DNA of 64,000 nt. It comes from JAWLHK01 sp041690355 [NCBI: bacterium] (GTDB taxonomy: Bacteria; J088; JAWLBW01). The stretch is taken from assembly GCA_041690355.1 (NCBI GenBank), contig JAWLHK010000010.1, positions 88,741-152,740 of the forward strand. The letters run 5' to 3'. Of this stretch, positions 14,946-22,850 are shown in pieces. Position 1 is the stretch's first letter. The number at the start of each line of letters is the position of its first letter. Under the pieces are notes generated by a model, which saw only the letters and a list, made by a program, of their open reading frames with translations, made no database searches and was not told the origin of the DNA. The translations under genes and the position numbers were made by a program.

Positions 14946-15494
14946 CTACCGGAGTGCGACGCGGGGCGTTTCCCGGTCGCGCTCGGCCGCTTCGAAATAG
15001 GCGGCCGGCTCGAAGTTGAACAGCGAAGCGATGAAAGCCGACGGCACGGTTTCGCGCAGGTTCGTGTAGTCGCGCACCGAGCCGTTGTAGACGGCGCGGG
15101 ACCCGGCGATGGCGTTCTCGGTGGCCGTGAGATCGGCCATCAACTGGCGCACCTGGGCGTTGCTCTGCAGCTCGGGATACTTCTCGACGAGCGCGAAGAT
15201 CTGCCCCAGGGCCGCCGTGACGGCCGAGTCGGCCCTGGCCGCCTCTTCAGGGGTGCGCGCGTTGACGGCGTGACTGCGCGCCTCGATGACGTCGGTGAGC
15301 GTATCCTTCTCCCACTGCATGGCGTCGCGCACGGCGTTGACCAGGTTGGGGATGAGATCGTAACGCCGTTTCAACTGGACGTCGATCTGCCGCCACAGGT
15401 TGCGCACCTGGTTGCGGGCGACGACCAGCCGGTTGTACAGCGTGACGACGATCAACACGGCCGCAACGATGAAACCCAGCGCTATCCACAGCAT
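14946..15494 (-). CDS. lemA: LemA family protein
   Basis: 182 residues: one N-terminal transmembrane helix (LWIALGFIVAAVLIVVTLY) followed by the LemA helical bundle, with NQVRNLWRQIDVQLKRRYDLIPNLV, the pattern typical of the family. The protein is expected to be anchored in the inner membrane; its molecular role is poorly understood. The start at MLWIALG has GGAG at a good distance. A minus-strand TATAAT at 15537-15532 gives a leader of about 30 bases. The ECF sigma gene follows. Confidence 0.88.
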   Translation of the reverse strand: MLWIALGFIVAAVLIVVTLYNRLVVARNQVRNLWRQIDVQLKRRYDLIPNLVNAVRDAMQWEKDTLTDVIEARSHAVNARTPEEAARADSAVTAALGQIFALVEKYPELQSNAQVRQLMADLTATENAIAGSRAVYNGSVRDYTNLRETVPSAFIASLFNFEPAAYFEAAERDRETPRVALR

Positions 15495-15531
15495 GGCTAC
15501 TCCATCGGCCCGCTGAGCGAGCCCTGACTTC

Positions 15532-15537
15532 ATTATA
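15532..15537 (-). promoter_or_regulatory. -10 box of the lemA-sigma unit
   Basis: Reads TATAAT on the minus strand. No convincing -35. Transcription would start near 15525. Confidence 0.5.
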
Positions 15538-15623
15538 GGTTGGCAGGCAGCCGGAAAATCGCCGCGGGAACCGGCTGCGACCCCTGTACTTTACAGCGCC
15601 GCCCCGGCCGGTGCAACCGTGTT

Positions 15624-16286
15624 TCAGCGGGAGGATCGGGTGAGCACGGCCAGCGCCCGCTCGTCTCCGGCGGGCAGCCGGTAGGCGTGTACGGACGGCG
15701 GCTCGAATCCGGGATAGCGGGCCGCGGCGATGGCGTCGGCCTCGGCAGGCCCCTTGTAGAGCACGAGGCGCCCGCCCGGCTTCAGATACGGTTCGCCCAG
15801 GCGCACGAGCTCGTCGGCCTTGGCGACGGCGCGGGCGGTGACGGCGTCGAGGGATTCGCGCAGTCCCATGCGGAAGGCGGGATCCTCGGCGCGCTGCTGC
15901 ATGGCCGCGATGCGCTCGAGCCCCAGCTCGCGGATGACCGCCTGCACGTAGGTGATCTTCTTGCCCGTGCCGTCGATGAGCAGCAGGCGCCGATCCGGTC
16001 CGGCAATTTTGAGGACCAGTCCGGGAAAGCCGGCGCCGGTGCCGACGTCGAGAATGAAATCCTGCGCGCCGAAGTGGCGATGGCCGCCCAGGCTGTCGAG
16101 GATGTGCTTGTCGAGAATCTCGTCGACGGTGCGGATGGCGGTCAGGTTGAAGCGCGCATTCCACTCCATCAGCAGGGCGGTCATGCGGGCGAGAAGCGCC
16201 ACCTGGCGGTCGTCGAGCGGGGCGCCGAATTCCGCCGCCGTCGTGCGCAGGCGCTCTTCCTGCGCAGGTGTGAAGCCGGCGCTCAC
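15624..16286 (-). CDS. rsmG: 16S rRNA (guanine-N7) methyltransferase RsmG
   Basis: S-adenosylmethionine-dependent enzyme that methylates G527 of 16S rRNA. 220 residues, usual length. The family core is visible: MEWNARFNLTAIR, ILDKHILDSL, the SAM-binding DVGTGAGFPGL, LLIDGTGKKITYV and VTARAVAKADEL. One feature departs from common RsmG: LIDGTGKK where many have L(V/I)ES..KK. Its start overlaps the stop of the cyclodeaminase gene by four bases, so both form one minus-strand operon. Confidence 0.93.
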   Translation of the reverse strand: MSAGFTPAQEERLRTTAAEFGAPLDDRQVALLARMTALLMEWNARFNLTAIRTVDEILDKHILDSLGGHRHFGAQDFILDVGTGAGFPGLVLKIAGPDRRLLLIDGTGKKITYVQAVIRELGLERIAAMQQRAEDPAFRMGLRESLDAVTARAVAKADELVRLGEPYLKPGGRLVLYKGPAEADAIAAARYPGFEPPSVHAYRLPAGDERALAVLTRSSR

Positions 16287-17239
16287 GTGAGGGGAATCTC
16301 CCGGCCGACTCCCTGCTTCACGGCCGCGTGGTAGACGAAGGCCGCCGTGGCCGTGTCCCAGAGAGCCATGCCGAGCGAGTGGAAAAGCGTGATCTCGGCG
16401 GCGTCCTTGCGGCCGGGAATGCGCCCGGCGGCGACGTCGGCCAGCTCGTGGATCCGCTCCCAGTGCAGAAAGCCGGCGTCCATGGCCTGCAGAAGCGCCC
16501 CCGACTCGAGGGCCGCCTGCTCGCGGGTGTCGACCACGATGCGCCCCGAGCGGCGCAGGACCTTGCCGTCGATCTCGCGCTTGATGAGCAGATTGGCGCC
16601 GACCGCGTTCACGTGGGCGCCGGGGGCCAGGTCGTTTCCGTCGAAGACCGGCTCCTTGCTCGTCGTCGCGGTCGTCACGAGCAGCAGGTCGCGCACGGCG
16701 TCTTCGGGGCGGGCCACGGGCAGCACGTCGAGGCCGTACCTCTCGCTCATGGCCCCGCAGAACTCGGCCCGCCGCTGTTCATTGCGCGCGTAGACGCGAA
16801 TCTTCCTGAGAGGCAGGACTTCGCGCAGCGCCTCGATCTGCCCCTCGGCCTGGAAGCCGGTGCCGAACAGGCCGCACTCCTCGATGGCCGCCTGCGCCAT
16901 CCAGCGGGTGGCCACGGCCGTGGCCGCCCCGGTGCGCAGCTGTCCGAGACGGTCGGCTTCGAGCACGGCCAGCATGTCGCCGGTCTTCGCGTCATAGAGG
17001 AAGATGCGGAAGCGGATGCGCCCCCCGAAAGCCGTGTAGGCCTTGAGCGCGAACATCTTCTGCGCGGGCTGGGCGGCCGCCATCATGTGCAGCATGCCCG
17101 CGGGCAGACGCAGGCGGCGGCGCGGCAGGTTGACCGTCTCGCCGGCGCCGGCTTCACGCATCGCCTCGTCGACCACGCGGATGCCGTCGGCCATGGTGAT
17201 CAGAGAAGAGACTTCGGCCTCGGTAAGAAACAGCGCCAT
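16283..17239 (-). CDS. Ornithine cyclodeaminase / mu-crystallin family protein
   Basis: 318 residues, Rossmann-fold family that includes ornithine cyclodeaminase, alanine dehydrogenase and ketimine reductases. Visible features are the N-terminal LTEAEVSSLITMADGIRVVDEAM, LPAGMLHMM, KAYTAF, the ADRLGQLRTGAATAVA segment, the dinucleotide loop GLFGTGFQAEGQIEAL (G-x-G-x-Q) and VNAVGAN. Substrate cannot be assigned. The upstream open frame has no homology, so ATG 17237-17239 is taken. Divergent from the two-domain protein at 17294. Confidence 0.85.
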   Translation of the reverse strand: MALFLTEAEVSSLITMADGIRVVDEAMREAGAGETVNLPRRRLRLPAGMLHMMAAAQPAQKMFALKAYTAFGGRIRFRIFLYDAKTGDMLAVLEADRLGQLRTGAATAVATRWMAQAAIEECGLFGTGFQAEGQIEALREVLPLRKIRVYARNEQRRAEFCGAMSERYGLDVLPVARPEDAVRDLLLVTTATTSKEPVFDGNDLAPGAHVNAVGANLLIKREIDGKVLRRSGRIVVDTREQAALESGALLQAMDAGFLHWERIHELADVAAGRIPGRKDAAEITLFHSLGMALWDTATAAFVYHAAVKQGVGREIPLT

Positions 17240-17293
17240 CGTTTTTACGCCCTTGTCGGTGGAACAGGTCTGGTTTATGGTACAAAAATACCC
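17240..17293. promoter_or_regulatory. Short divergent promoter region
   Basis: 54 bases between two divergent genes. For the plus gene, TTGTCG (17253-17258) with TATGGT (17275-17280) at 16-base spacing, or TACAAA at 17281-17286 seven bases before the ATG. The minus promoter is not clear. Confidence 0.35.
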
Positions 17294-17929
17294 ATGCGCG
17301 CACCATTGCGATTCCAGGAACTGCAGCGTGAAGTCGAGGACTGGTGCCGGAACCACGACGCCGACTGCACGAGCGAATTCACCGTCGACGACGACGAAGT
17401 CCCGGCCTTCAGCGTCCGGCTCCACAAAGACGCCCGGCAGATGCACTTCCGCCTCGTGAAGGGATGGCCGCCGATCATCGAAGCGCGCCGCGACGACTAC
17501 CCCGACGACGAGCAGAACCTGCGCCTCATCAAGGTCAACAACGACAATTCGTGGAACCCGCCGATTCACGAAATTCTCGATCCGTGGATCAGCGGCACGC
17601 CGTTCACGAACGTGCGTCCGCCGCTGCGCTTTCAGGAGCTGCAGCGCGAACTGGAGCACTGGTGCCGCGAGCACGGCTGCGTCTGCAATTTCGATTTCAC
17701 GAAGACCGAAGACCCGGTGCCCACGCTGACCGTGCAGCTGAACCGGGACAGGCGCTGGATCAGTTTTCACCTCGTCAAGGCATGGCCCGCGGTGGTCGAA
17801 GTGCACCGCAGCGACACCGATGGCGACGGGGCGCGCCGGCTGAAGATTGATCCGAAGACCAACACGTGGACACCCCCTGTCTATCAGCTGCTCGACCCGT
17901 GGATCGCGGGGCGCCCGTTCGAAGGATGA
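17294..17929 (+). CDS. Protein of two tandem copies of an unrecognised ~100-residue domain
   Basis: 211 residues made of an internal duplication. Copy 1 begins PLRFQELQREVEDWCR (about residue 4) and ends HEILDPWISGTPF; copy 2 begins PLRFQELQRELEHWCR (about residue 109) and ends YQLLDPWIAGRPF. Shared positions include W-C-R, a beta-rich centre (RQMHFRLVKGWPPIIEARR versus RRWISFHLVKAWPAVVEVHR), N-x-W-x-P-P and L-D-P-W-I. No signal peptide or membrane segment. Function unknown. The frame is open far upstream, but the duplication fixes the start at ATG 17294. Confidence 0.75.
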   Translation: MRAPLRFQELQREVEDWCRNHDADCTSEFTVDDDEVPAFSVRLHKDARQMHFRLVKGWPPIIEARRDDYPDDEQNLRLIKVNNDNSWNPPIHEILDPWISGTPFTNVRPPLRFQELQRELEHWCREHGCVCNFDFTKTEDPVPTLTVQLNRDRRWISFHLVKAWPAVVEVHRSDTDGDGARRLKIDPKTNTWTPPVYQLLDPWIAGRPFEG

Positions 17930-18136
17930 GCAGACGGCTCCCCCCGCCCCGGCGCTTTGCCCCCGGAATCCTGACGATGGGGACGAAACGCCGACTTTTT
18001 TCATGTTTCCCCTCCGGGCCCGGCAGCCGGCGCGCACCTACCGGTCGTTAGGAGGCCTGGGGGAAACGTAACTTCATCAAATCCCAAGTCTTTTCGCGTC
18101 CCGCAACGGCAGGGAAACCGCCCGCCGAACGATTTG

Positions 18137-18152
18137 CCTACCGATTGGTAGG
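18137..18152. promoter_or_regulatory. Palindrome upstream of the mevalonate operon
   Basis: CCTACC-GATT-GGTAGG. A related imperfect copy (CCTACCGGTCGTTAGG) lies at 18038-18053. Their position upstream of the fni promoter suggests an operator, for example of a TetR-type regulator; no regulator gene is adjacent. The remainder of 17930-18229 holds no gene. Confidence 0.4.
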
Positions 18153-18229
18153 TCGATTTATTGAGCGTTATCAGTAGGTTACGGGCGATCTTTCCAATTT
18201 TTCGCTTTCTTTTGGCGCGGGCCGGCCGG

Positions 18230-18235
18230 TATAAT
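18230..18235 (+). promoter_or_regulatory. -10 box of the mevalonate operon
   Basis: Consensus TATAAT. No good -35 at the right spacing (TTGGCG at 18212 is too close). Transcription would start near 18242, giving a leader of about 34 bases to the GTG at 18276. Confidence 0.55.
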
Positions 18236-18275
18236 GTGCGGGTATTTCTCAGGGGATCCCCGGGGGCGAGGCTTC

Positions 18276-19343
18276 GTGCTCTCTGAAACCGACATCGGCC
18301 GCCGCAAACGCGACCACATCGACATCTGTCTGAACGAGGACGTCCAGTTCCACGAACGGGGGACGCTGCTCGGCAACGTGCGCCTGCTGCACGAAGCGCT
18401 CCCCGAACTGCACGCCGACGAGATCGACCTTTCGGTGCGCATCGCGGGCCGCACCCTGCGTGCGCCGCTGTACGTCAGCGGCATGACCGGCGGAACCCCT
18501 GAGGCTGAGACCATCAACCGCGATCTGGCCGCCGTGGCCGGCGAGCTCGGTATCGCCTTCGGTCTGGGCAGTCAGCGCCCGCTGCTCGTCGACCCCGGCA
18601 CGCTCTCGAGCTACCAGGTGCGCGAGGCGGCGCCCGACGTCGTGCTTTTCGGCAACCTCGGGCTCGTGCAGGCGGCGCAGACCTCGACCGACAAGATCCG
18701 TGAGCTGGCGCGCGCCACCGGAATCGACGCCCTGTGCATCCACCTGAACCCTGCGCAGGAACTCATGCAGGCCGACGGCGACCGCGACTTCCGCGGCGGC
18801 CTCGACACCCTGCGCCGCCTGCAGGGGGAACTTGGCATTCCGCTCATCGTCAAGGAGACCGGCTGCGGACTCTCGCCGCGCGCGCTGGCGAGCATCCGCT
18901 CGACCGGCGTCACCACGGTTGACGTGGCCGGCGCCGGCGGCACGAGCTGGGTGGCGGTCGAAACGCGCCGCGCAGCGGCAGAACGGCGCCCCGTGGGCGA
19001 AAGCATGTGGGACTGGGGCATCCCGACCGCCGCCTCGCTGCTCGCGGCGGGCCAGACCGGCGGGCTCACCGTGCTCGCCAGCGGAGGGGTGCGCAGCGGA
19101 ACCGATGTCGTCAACGCGCTGGCCCTCGGCGCCACGGCGGTCGGCATGGCGCAGCCGTACCTGAAGGCGCGCCACGAAGGGGGCCGTGACGGCGTGCGCC
19201 GCCTGGCGCAACAACTGATTGAACAGATCCGCATGGTCCTGCTGCTGACCGGCTCGCGCACGGTCGCCGACCTGCACAAGGCGCCGCGGATTCTCGTCGG
19301 CGAACTCGAAACCTGGTCGCGCCAGCTCGCGGCCCTGCGTTGA
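18276..19343 (+). CDS. fni: Type 2 isopentenyl-diphosphate isomerase
   Basis: FMN-dependent isomerase interconverting isopentenyl and dimethylallyl diphosphate. 355 residues, usual size. Landmarks are RKRDHIDICL at the N-terminus, SGMTGGT, FGLGSQRPLL, IHLNPAQELMQADGDRDF, KETGCGLS and the phosphate/FMN loop LASGGVRSGTDV. The frame reaches back to an ATG that overlaps the TATAAT box at 18230 and cannot be used. The GTG at 18276 (VLSETDIGRRKRD) is therefore chosen, with GGGGGCGAGG upstream. First gene of the mevalonate operon; decarboxylase follows after 13 bases. Confidence 0.92.
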   Translation: MLSETDIGRRKRDHIDICLNEDVQFHERGTLLGNVRLLHEALPELHADEIDLSVRIAGRTLRAPLYVSGMTGGTPEAETINRDLAAVAGELGIAFGLGSQRPLLVDPGTLSSYQVREAAPDVVLFGNLGLVQAAQTSTDKIRELARATGIDALCIHLNPAQELMQADGDRDFRGGLDTLRRLQGELGIPLIVKETGCGLSPRALASIRSTGVTTVDVAGAGGTSWVAVETRRAAAERRPVGESMWDWGIPTAASLLAAGQTGGLTVLASGGVRSGTDVVNALALGATAVGMAQPYLKARHEGGRDGVRRLAQQLIEQIRMVLLLTGSRTVADLHKAPRILVGELETWSRQLAALR

Positions 19344-19356
19344 GGTGAGGTCCATC

Positions 19357-20364
19357 ATGCACGCGGTAGCACGCAGTCACGCCAACATCGCGCTCGTGAA
19401 GTACTGGGGCAAACGGGATGCGAAGCTCAACCTGCCCATTGTCGGCAGCATTTCACTGACCCTCGCAGAGCTGGCGACCGAGACCTCGGTGACCTTCGAC
19501 GAGAGCCTCGAACACGATACGCTCGAACTCAACGGTGCTCCGGGCGATCCCGCCGCCACGGCGAAGGTCGCGAAGTTTCTCGATCTCGTGCGCGAGAAGG
19601 CCCGCATCCGCGCGCATGCGCGGGTCCTCTCGAAGAACAACTTTCCCACCGCGAGCGGCCTCGCTTCCAGCAGCTCCGCCTTCTCGGCCCTGGCGCTCGC
19701 GTCGACGACCGCCGCGGGGCTTCTGCTTCCGCCGCCGCTCTTGAGCGAGCTGGCGCGCCGCGGTTCCGGAAGCGCCGCCCGATCGCACTACGGCGGATTT
19801 GCGGAGATGAAGCCGGGGATCCGCAGCGACGGCAGCGACGCCATCGCCGTTCCGCTTGCGCCCCAGGATCATTGGAACGTGCGCATCGTCGTCGGCGTCA
19901 CGACGCGCGACCAGAAAGCGGTCAGCTCGACCGACGGCATGGAAACGACGACACGCACCTCTCCCTACTTCCCCGTCTGGGTCCAGACGCAGGAGGCTGA
20001 CCTGGACGCGATGCGCGATGCGATCGCCCGCCGCGATCTTTCCCTGGTCGGCGAACTCATGGAGCACAACACGCTCAAGATGCACGCGGCGGGGCTCGCC
20101 GCGCGGCCTGGGGTGCTCTACTGGAACGGGCGCACGGTCGACCTGATCCACACCGTGTACCAGCTGCGCCGCGAAGGGGTCGGCGCCTGGTTCACGATCG
20201 ATGCCGGTCCCCACGTCAAGGTGCTCTGCCTGACCGAAGACGCCGACCGGGTCGCGCGCGCCCTCGCATCCGTCCCGGGCGTCCGCGATACGATCGTCTG
20301 CTCCCCCGGGCCGGGCGCCCACCTGATCGAGGAGCGCGAAAGCGTCTTCGCCCGCCGCGCATGA
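19357..20364 (+). CDS. mvaD: Diphosphomevalonate decarboxylase
   Basis: Converts mevalonate 5-diphosphate to isopentenyl diphosphate with ATP. 335 residues, GHMP-kinase fold. Signatures are SHANIALVKYWGKRDAKLNLP at the N-terminus, the ATP loop PTASGLASSSSAFSALA and the C-terminal FTIDAGPHVKVLC. The internal ATG at 19357 is chosen over the in-frame GTG at 19345, because GGTGAGG is suitably spaced before it. Stop overlaps the next start (ATGA). Confidence 0.93.
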   Translation: MHAVARSHANIALVKYWGKRDAKLNLPIVGSISLTLAELATETSVTFDESLEHDTLELNGAPGDPAATAKVAKFLDLVREKARIRAHARVLSKNNFPTASGLASSSSAFSALALASTTAAGLLLPPPLLSELARRGSGSAARSHYGGFAEMKPGIRSDGSDAIAVPLAPQDHWNVRIVVGVTTRDQKAVSSTDGMETTTRTSPYFPVWVQTQEADLDAMRDAIARRDLSLVGELMEHNTLKMHAAGLAARPGVLYWNGRTVDLIHTVYQLRREGVGAWFTIDAGPHVKVLCLTEDADRVARALASVPGVRDTIVCSPGPGAHLIEERESVFARRA

Positions 20365-21377
20365 CGTTGATGGCGACCATGGCCGCGACTGCACGCGCAC
20401 CCGGAAAGCTCGTCCTCCTCGGCGAGTACGCCGTTCTCGAGGGAGGCCCGGCCTGGGTGGCGGCGGTCGACCGCATGGTAACCGCCGAGGCCCTCCCGCG
20501 CGAAGCGGGACGCGGTTCCATCCTGCATGCCCTGGGCGATCGCGAGCGTGTGCTGGAGGCGGCGTGGAGCGACAACCGGTGGGCATTCGCGGAACCGGGA
20601 TGGGCGCTGGCCGCCGAAGCCATGACCGCGGCATTCGGCGCGGAGGCGCCGTCCCTGCGGATCGACTCGCGATCCTTCTTCCTCACCGATTCCACCGCGA
20701 CCGCCAAGGCCGGCTTCGGATCCTCGGCGGCCGTGGTCGCTTCGATTCTGCGCCTGGGGGATCCGGACGCCTCGGCCGACGACCTGTTCGCACGGGCGCG
20801 CGCCGTGCACCATGCCGCACAGGGTAATCTCGGGAGCGGCATCGACATTGCCGCCTCGGTCTACGGCGGCGTCCTGGCCTATCGCCTCGAGAATGGCGTT
20901 CCGCTTGCGGAGTCTCTGCCGATTCCGCCCGGGCTGGCCCTGCGGGCCGTCTGGATGGGGGCCCCTGCGAGCACTCCGGAGCTCGTCGGACGCGTGTTAG
21001 AATGGAAAACTTCGAGCCCGCTGGCCTTCGACGTCTGCATGGGTGCGCTCGTCGACACGGCGGCCGACGCGCAGCTTGCGGTACGCGCGGGCGACGCCTC
21101 GGCGATCGTGGAACTGGCGGGCGAATACGGCCGCCGCCTTGAAGAATTGGGTGTTGCGTCGCAGGCGCCGATCGTGACCGCCGCCATGCGTGAACTGGCC
21201 GCGGCTGTCGGTCGGCATGCGCGCGTGAAGCCGAGCGGCGCGGGGGGCGGCGACGTGGCGCTCGTGTTCGCCACGACGGATCGGATGGACGATCTCGACC
21301 GTCGACTGGCGGCCCATGGTGCTTGCGTCATTCCGTTGGGCTGGGGTGCACCTGGAGCCACAGGAATTGACGATTGA
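20361..21377 (+). CDS. Phosphomevalonate kinase
   Basis: Phosphorylates mevalonate 5-phosphate. 338 residues, GHMP family. The N-terminal RAPGKLVLLGEYAVLEGGPAW pattern is characteristic of phosphomevalonate kinase; the ATP loop is AKAGFGSSAAVVAS, and KPSGAGGGDVALVF forms the C-terminal motif. The methionine used could be the first, fourth or seventh codon. The last residues GIDD and the stop codon are encoded by the start of an iterated TTGACGATT repeat, so the original C-terminus has probably been replaced. Confidence 0.9.
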   Translation: MTLMATMAATARAPGKLVLLGEYAVLEGGPAWVAAVDRMVTAEALPREAGRGSILHALGDRERVLEAAWSDNRWAFAEPGWALAAEAMTAAFGAEAPSLRIDSRSFFLTDSTATAKAGFGSSAAVVASILRLGDPDASADDLFARARAVHHAAQGNLGSGIDIAASVYGGVLAYRLENGVPLAESLPIPPGLALRAVWMGAPASTPELVGRVLEWKTSSPLAFDVCMGALVDTAADAQLAVRAGDASAIVELAGEYGRRLEELGVASQAPIVTAAMRELAAAVGRHARVKPSGAGGGDVALVFATTDRMDDLDRRLAAHGACVIPLGWGAPGATGIDD

Positions 21378-21549
21378 CGATTTACGATTGACGATTTATC
21401 GGCAAGTACCGGTGAGAACCCTTGGCCGTTCGTCCCGAGCTGACGGCGCGAAATGGAATGGAGCGCGACAGCGAGGGGGCGTCTCCCAGCGCCCGTGGCG
21501 ACCGACGACTTTCGACAGAAGACTGACGACTGAAGACTGAAGACTGACT
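21366..21549. repeat. Repeat mosaic inserted between phosphomevalonate kinase and HMG-CoA reductase genes
   Basis: Three repeat types in series. First is an iterated TTGACGATT/TTTACGATT run (21366-21400), then a block starting CCCGAGCTGACGGCGCG near 21435, then an iterated GACTGAAGACTGAA run (21516-21545) ending 4 bases before the ATG of HMG-CoA reductase. The middle block has two relatives at 49661 and 49707. This is the only large gap in the operon. Confidence 0.85.
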
Positions 21550-22848
21550 ATGGACTGGTCCTCTTTTCCCCGCCTCGGCCTCGACGCCCGCATCGCCATG
21601 CTGGTGCGCGAAGGCAAATTGACCGCCGAAGAAGGCCGCGTGCTGCGATCGAGCGGCGGCGCCATGACGGCGGAACGGGCCGACACGCTGATCGAGAACG
21701 TCATCGGCGTGCTCGAGATTCCTGTCGGCCTCGGCATCAACTTTCTCATCAACGGTGAAGAGCGCCTGGTTCCCATGGCGGTCGAGGAGCCGAGCATCGT
21801 CGCCGCGGCCAGCCACATTGCGCGCATCGTGCGCGACGCCGGGGGCTACGAAGCCTCGATGTCCGAGCCGATCATGATCGCGCAGCTCCAGGTGCTCGGC
21901 GCAGCCGAACCGGAGAACGCCCGCCGGCTCCTTCTCGAGCAGAAGGGAGACCTGCTCGCCGCCGCCAACGCCCTGCAGCCGAACCTCGTGAACCGCGGCG
22001 GCGGCGCGCGCGATATCGAAGTGCGCGTCCTCGAAGACGACCGCCCCGACCTGAGCGCGCGCTACAAGGCGCAACTCGTCGTGCACCTGCTCGTCGACGT
22101 GCGCGACGCCATGGGTGCGAACCTGCTCAACACGATGGCCGAAGGGATCGCGCCGCTCGTGGAGTCGATCACCGGCGGGCGCGTCCTGCTGCGCATCCTC
22201 TCGAATCTCGCGGATCGGCGCCTGGCCACCGCGCGCGTGCGCATACCGTCCGACCTGCTCGCCTTCAAGCAGTACGACGGCGCGACCGTCGTGCATAACG
22301 TCGTCGAAGCGGCGCGCCTGGCTGAACTGGACCCCTACCGAGCGGCCACGCACAACAAGGGGATCATGAACGCCGTCGACGCGGTCTGCCTCGCCACGGG
22401 CAACGACTGGCGCGCGCAGGAAGCCGGCGCCCACGCCTTCGCCGCCCGCGAAGGGCGCTACCGTTCCCTCACGTCGTGGCGCGAAGACGGCGGCGCCCTC
22501 GTCGGCGAGATTACCCTCCCCGTCCAGGTCGGCACGGTCGGCGCGCAGATCCAGGGGCATCCGGTCGTGCGTATCCTGCACCGCCTGCTCGCCGTGAAGG
22601 ATGCCCGCGATCTCGGGCAGGTCATGGCCTGCGCGGGGCTCGGGCAGAACCTGGCCGCCCTCAAGGCGCTCGCCACCGAGGGGATTCAGGCCGGGCACAT
22701 GTCGCGCCACGCGCGCGCCGTCGCCGCCTCGGCCGGCGTCCCCGCCGACCGCATCGACGAGGTCGCGCAGCTGCTCATGGACAGCGGCGAAATCAAAATC
22801 TGGAAGGCGCGGGAGATCCTCGCCGTCCTGCAACAGGAAAAGGTCTGA
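21550..22848 (+). CDS. mvaA: Hydroxymethylglutaryl-CoA reductase, class II
   Basis: Interconverts HMG-CoA and mevalonate using NAD(P)H. 432 residues, the bacterial class II size without a membrane domain. Motifs include IENVIGVLEIPVGLGINF, VRDAMGANLLNTMAEG (dinucleotide region), THNKGIMN with the catalytic Lys and GTVGAQIQGHP. The start lies directly after a repeat run and has no recognisable ribosome binding site. In an operon with four other mevalonate genes it should act in biosynthesis, although some class II enzymes are degradative. Confidence 0.93.
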   Translation: MDWSSFPRLGLDARIAMLVREGKLTAEEGRVLRSSGGAMTAERADTLIENVIGVLEIPVGLGINFLINGEERLVPMAVEEPSIVAAASHIARIVRDAGGYEASMSEPIMIAQLQVLGAAEPENARRLLLEQKGDLLAAANALQPNLVNRGGGARDIEVRVLEDDRPDLSARYKAQLVVHLLVDVRDAMGANLLNTMAEGIAPLVESITGGRVLLRILSNLADRRLATARVRIPSDLLAFKQYDGATVVHNVVEAARLAELDPYRAATHNKGIMNAVDAVCLATGNDWRAQEAGAHAFAAREGRYRSLTSWREDGGALVGEITLPVQVGTVGAQIQGHPVVRILHRLLAVKDARDLGQVMACAGLGQNLAALKALATEGIQAGHMSRHARAVAASAGVPADRIDEVAQLLMDSGEIKIWKAREILAVLQQEKV

Positions 22849-22850
22849 AC

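Noticed and set aside
18234-18275. ATG 18234 as the start of fni
   Set aside because: It overlaps the TATAAT promoter box; the GTG at 18276 fits the family N-terminus.
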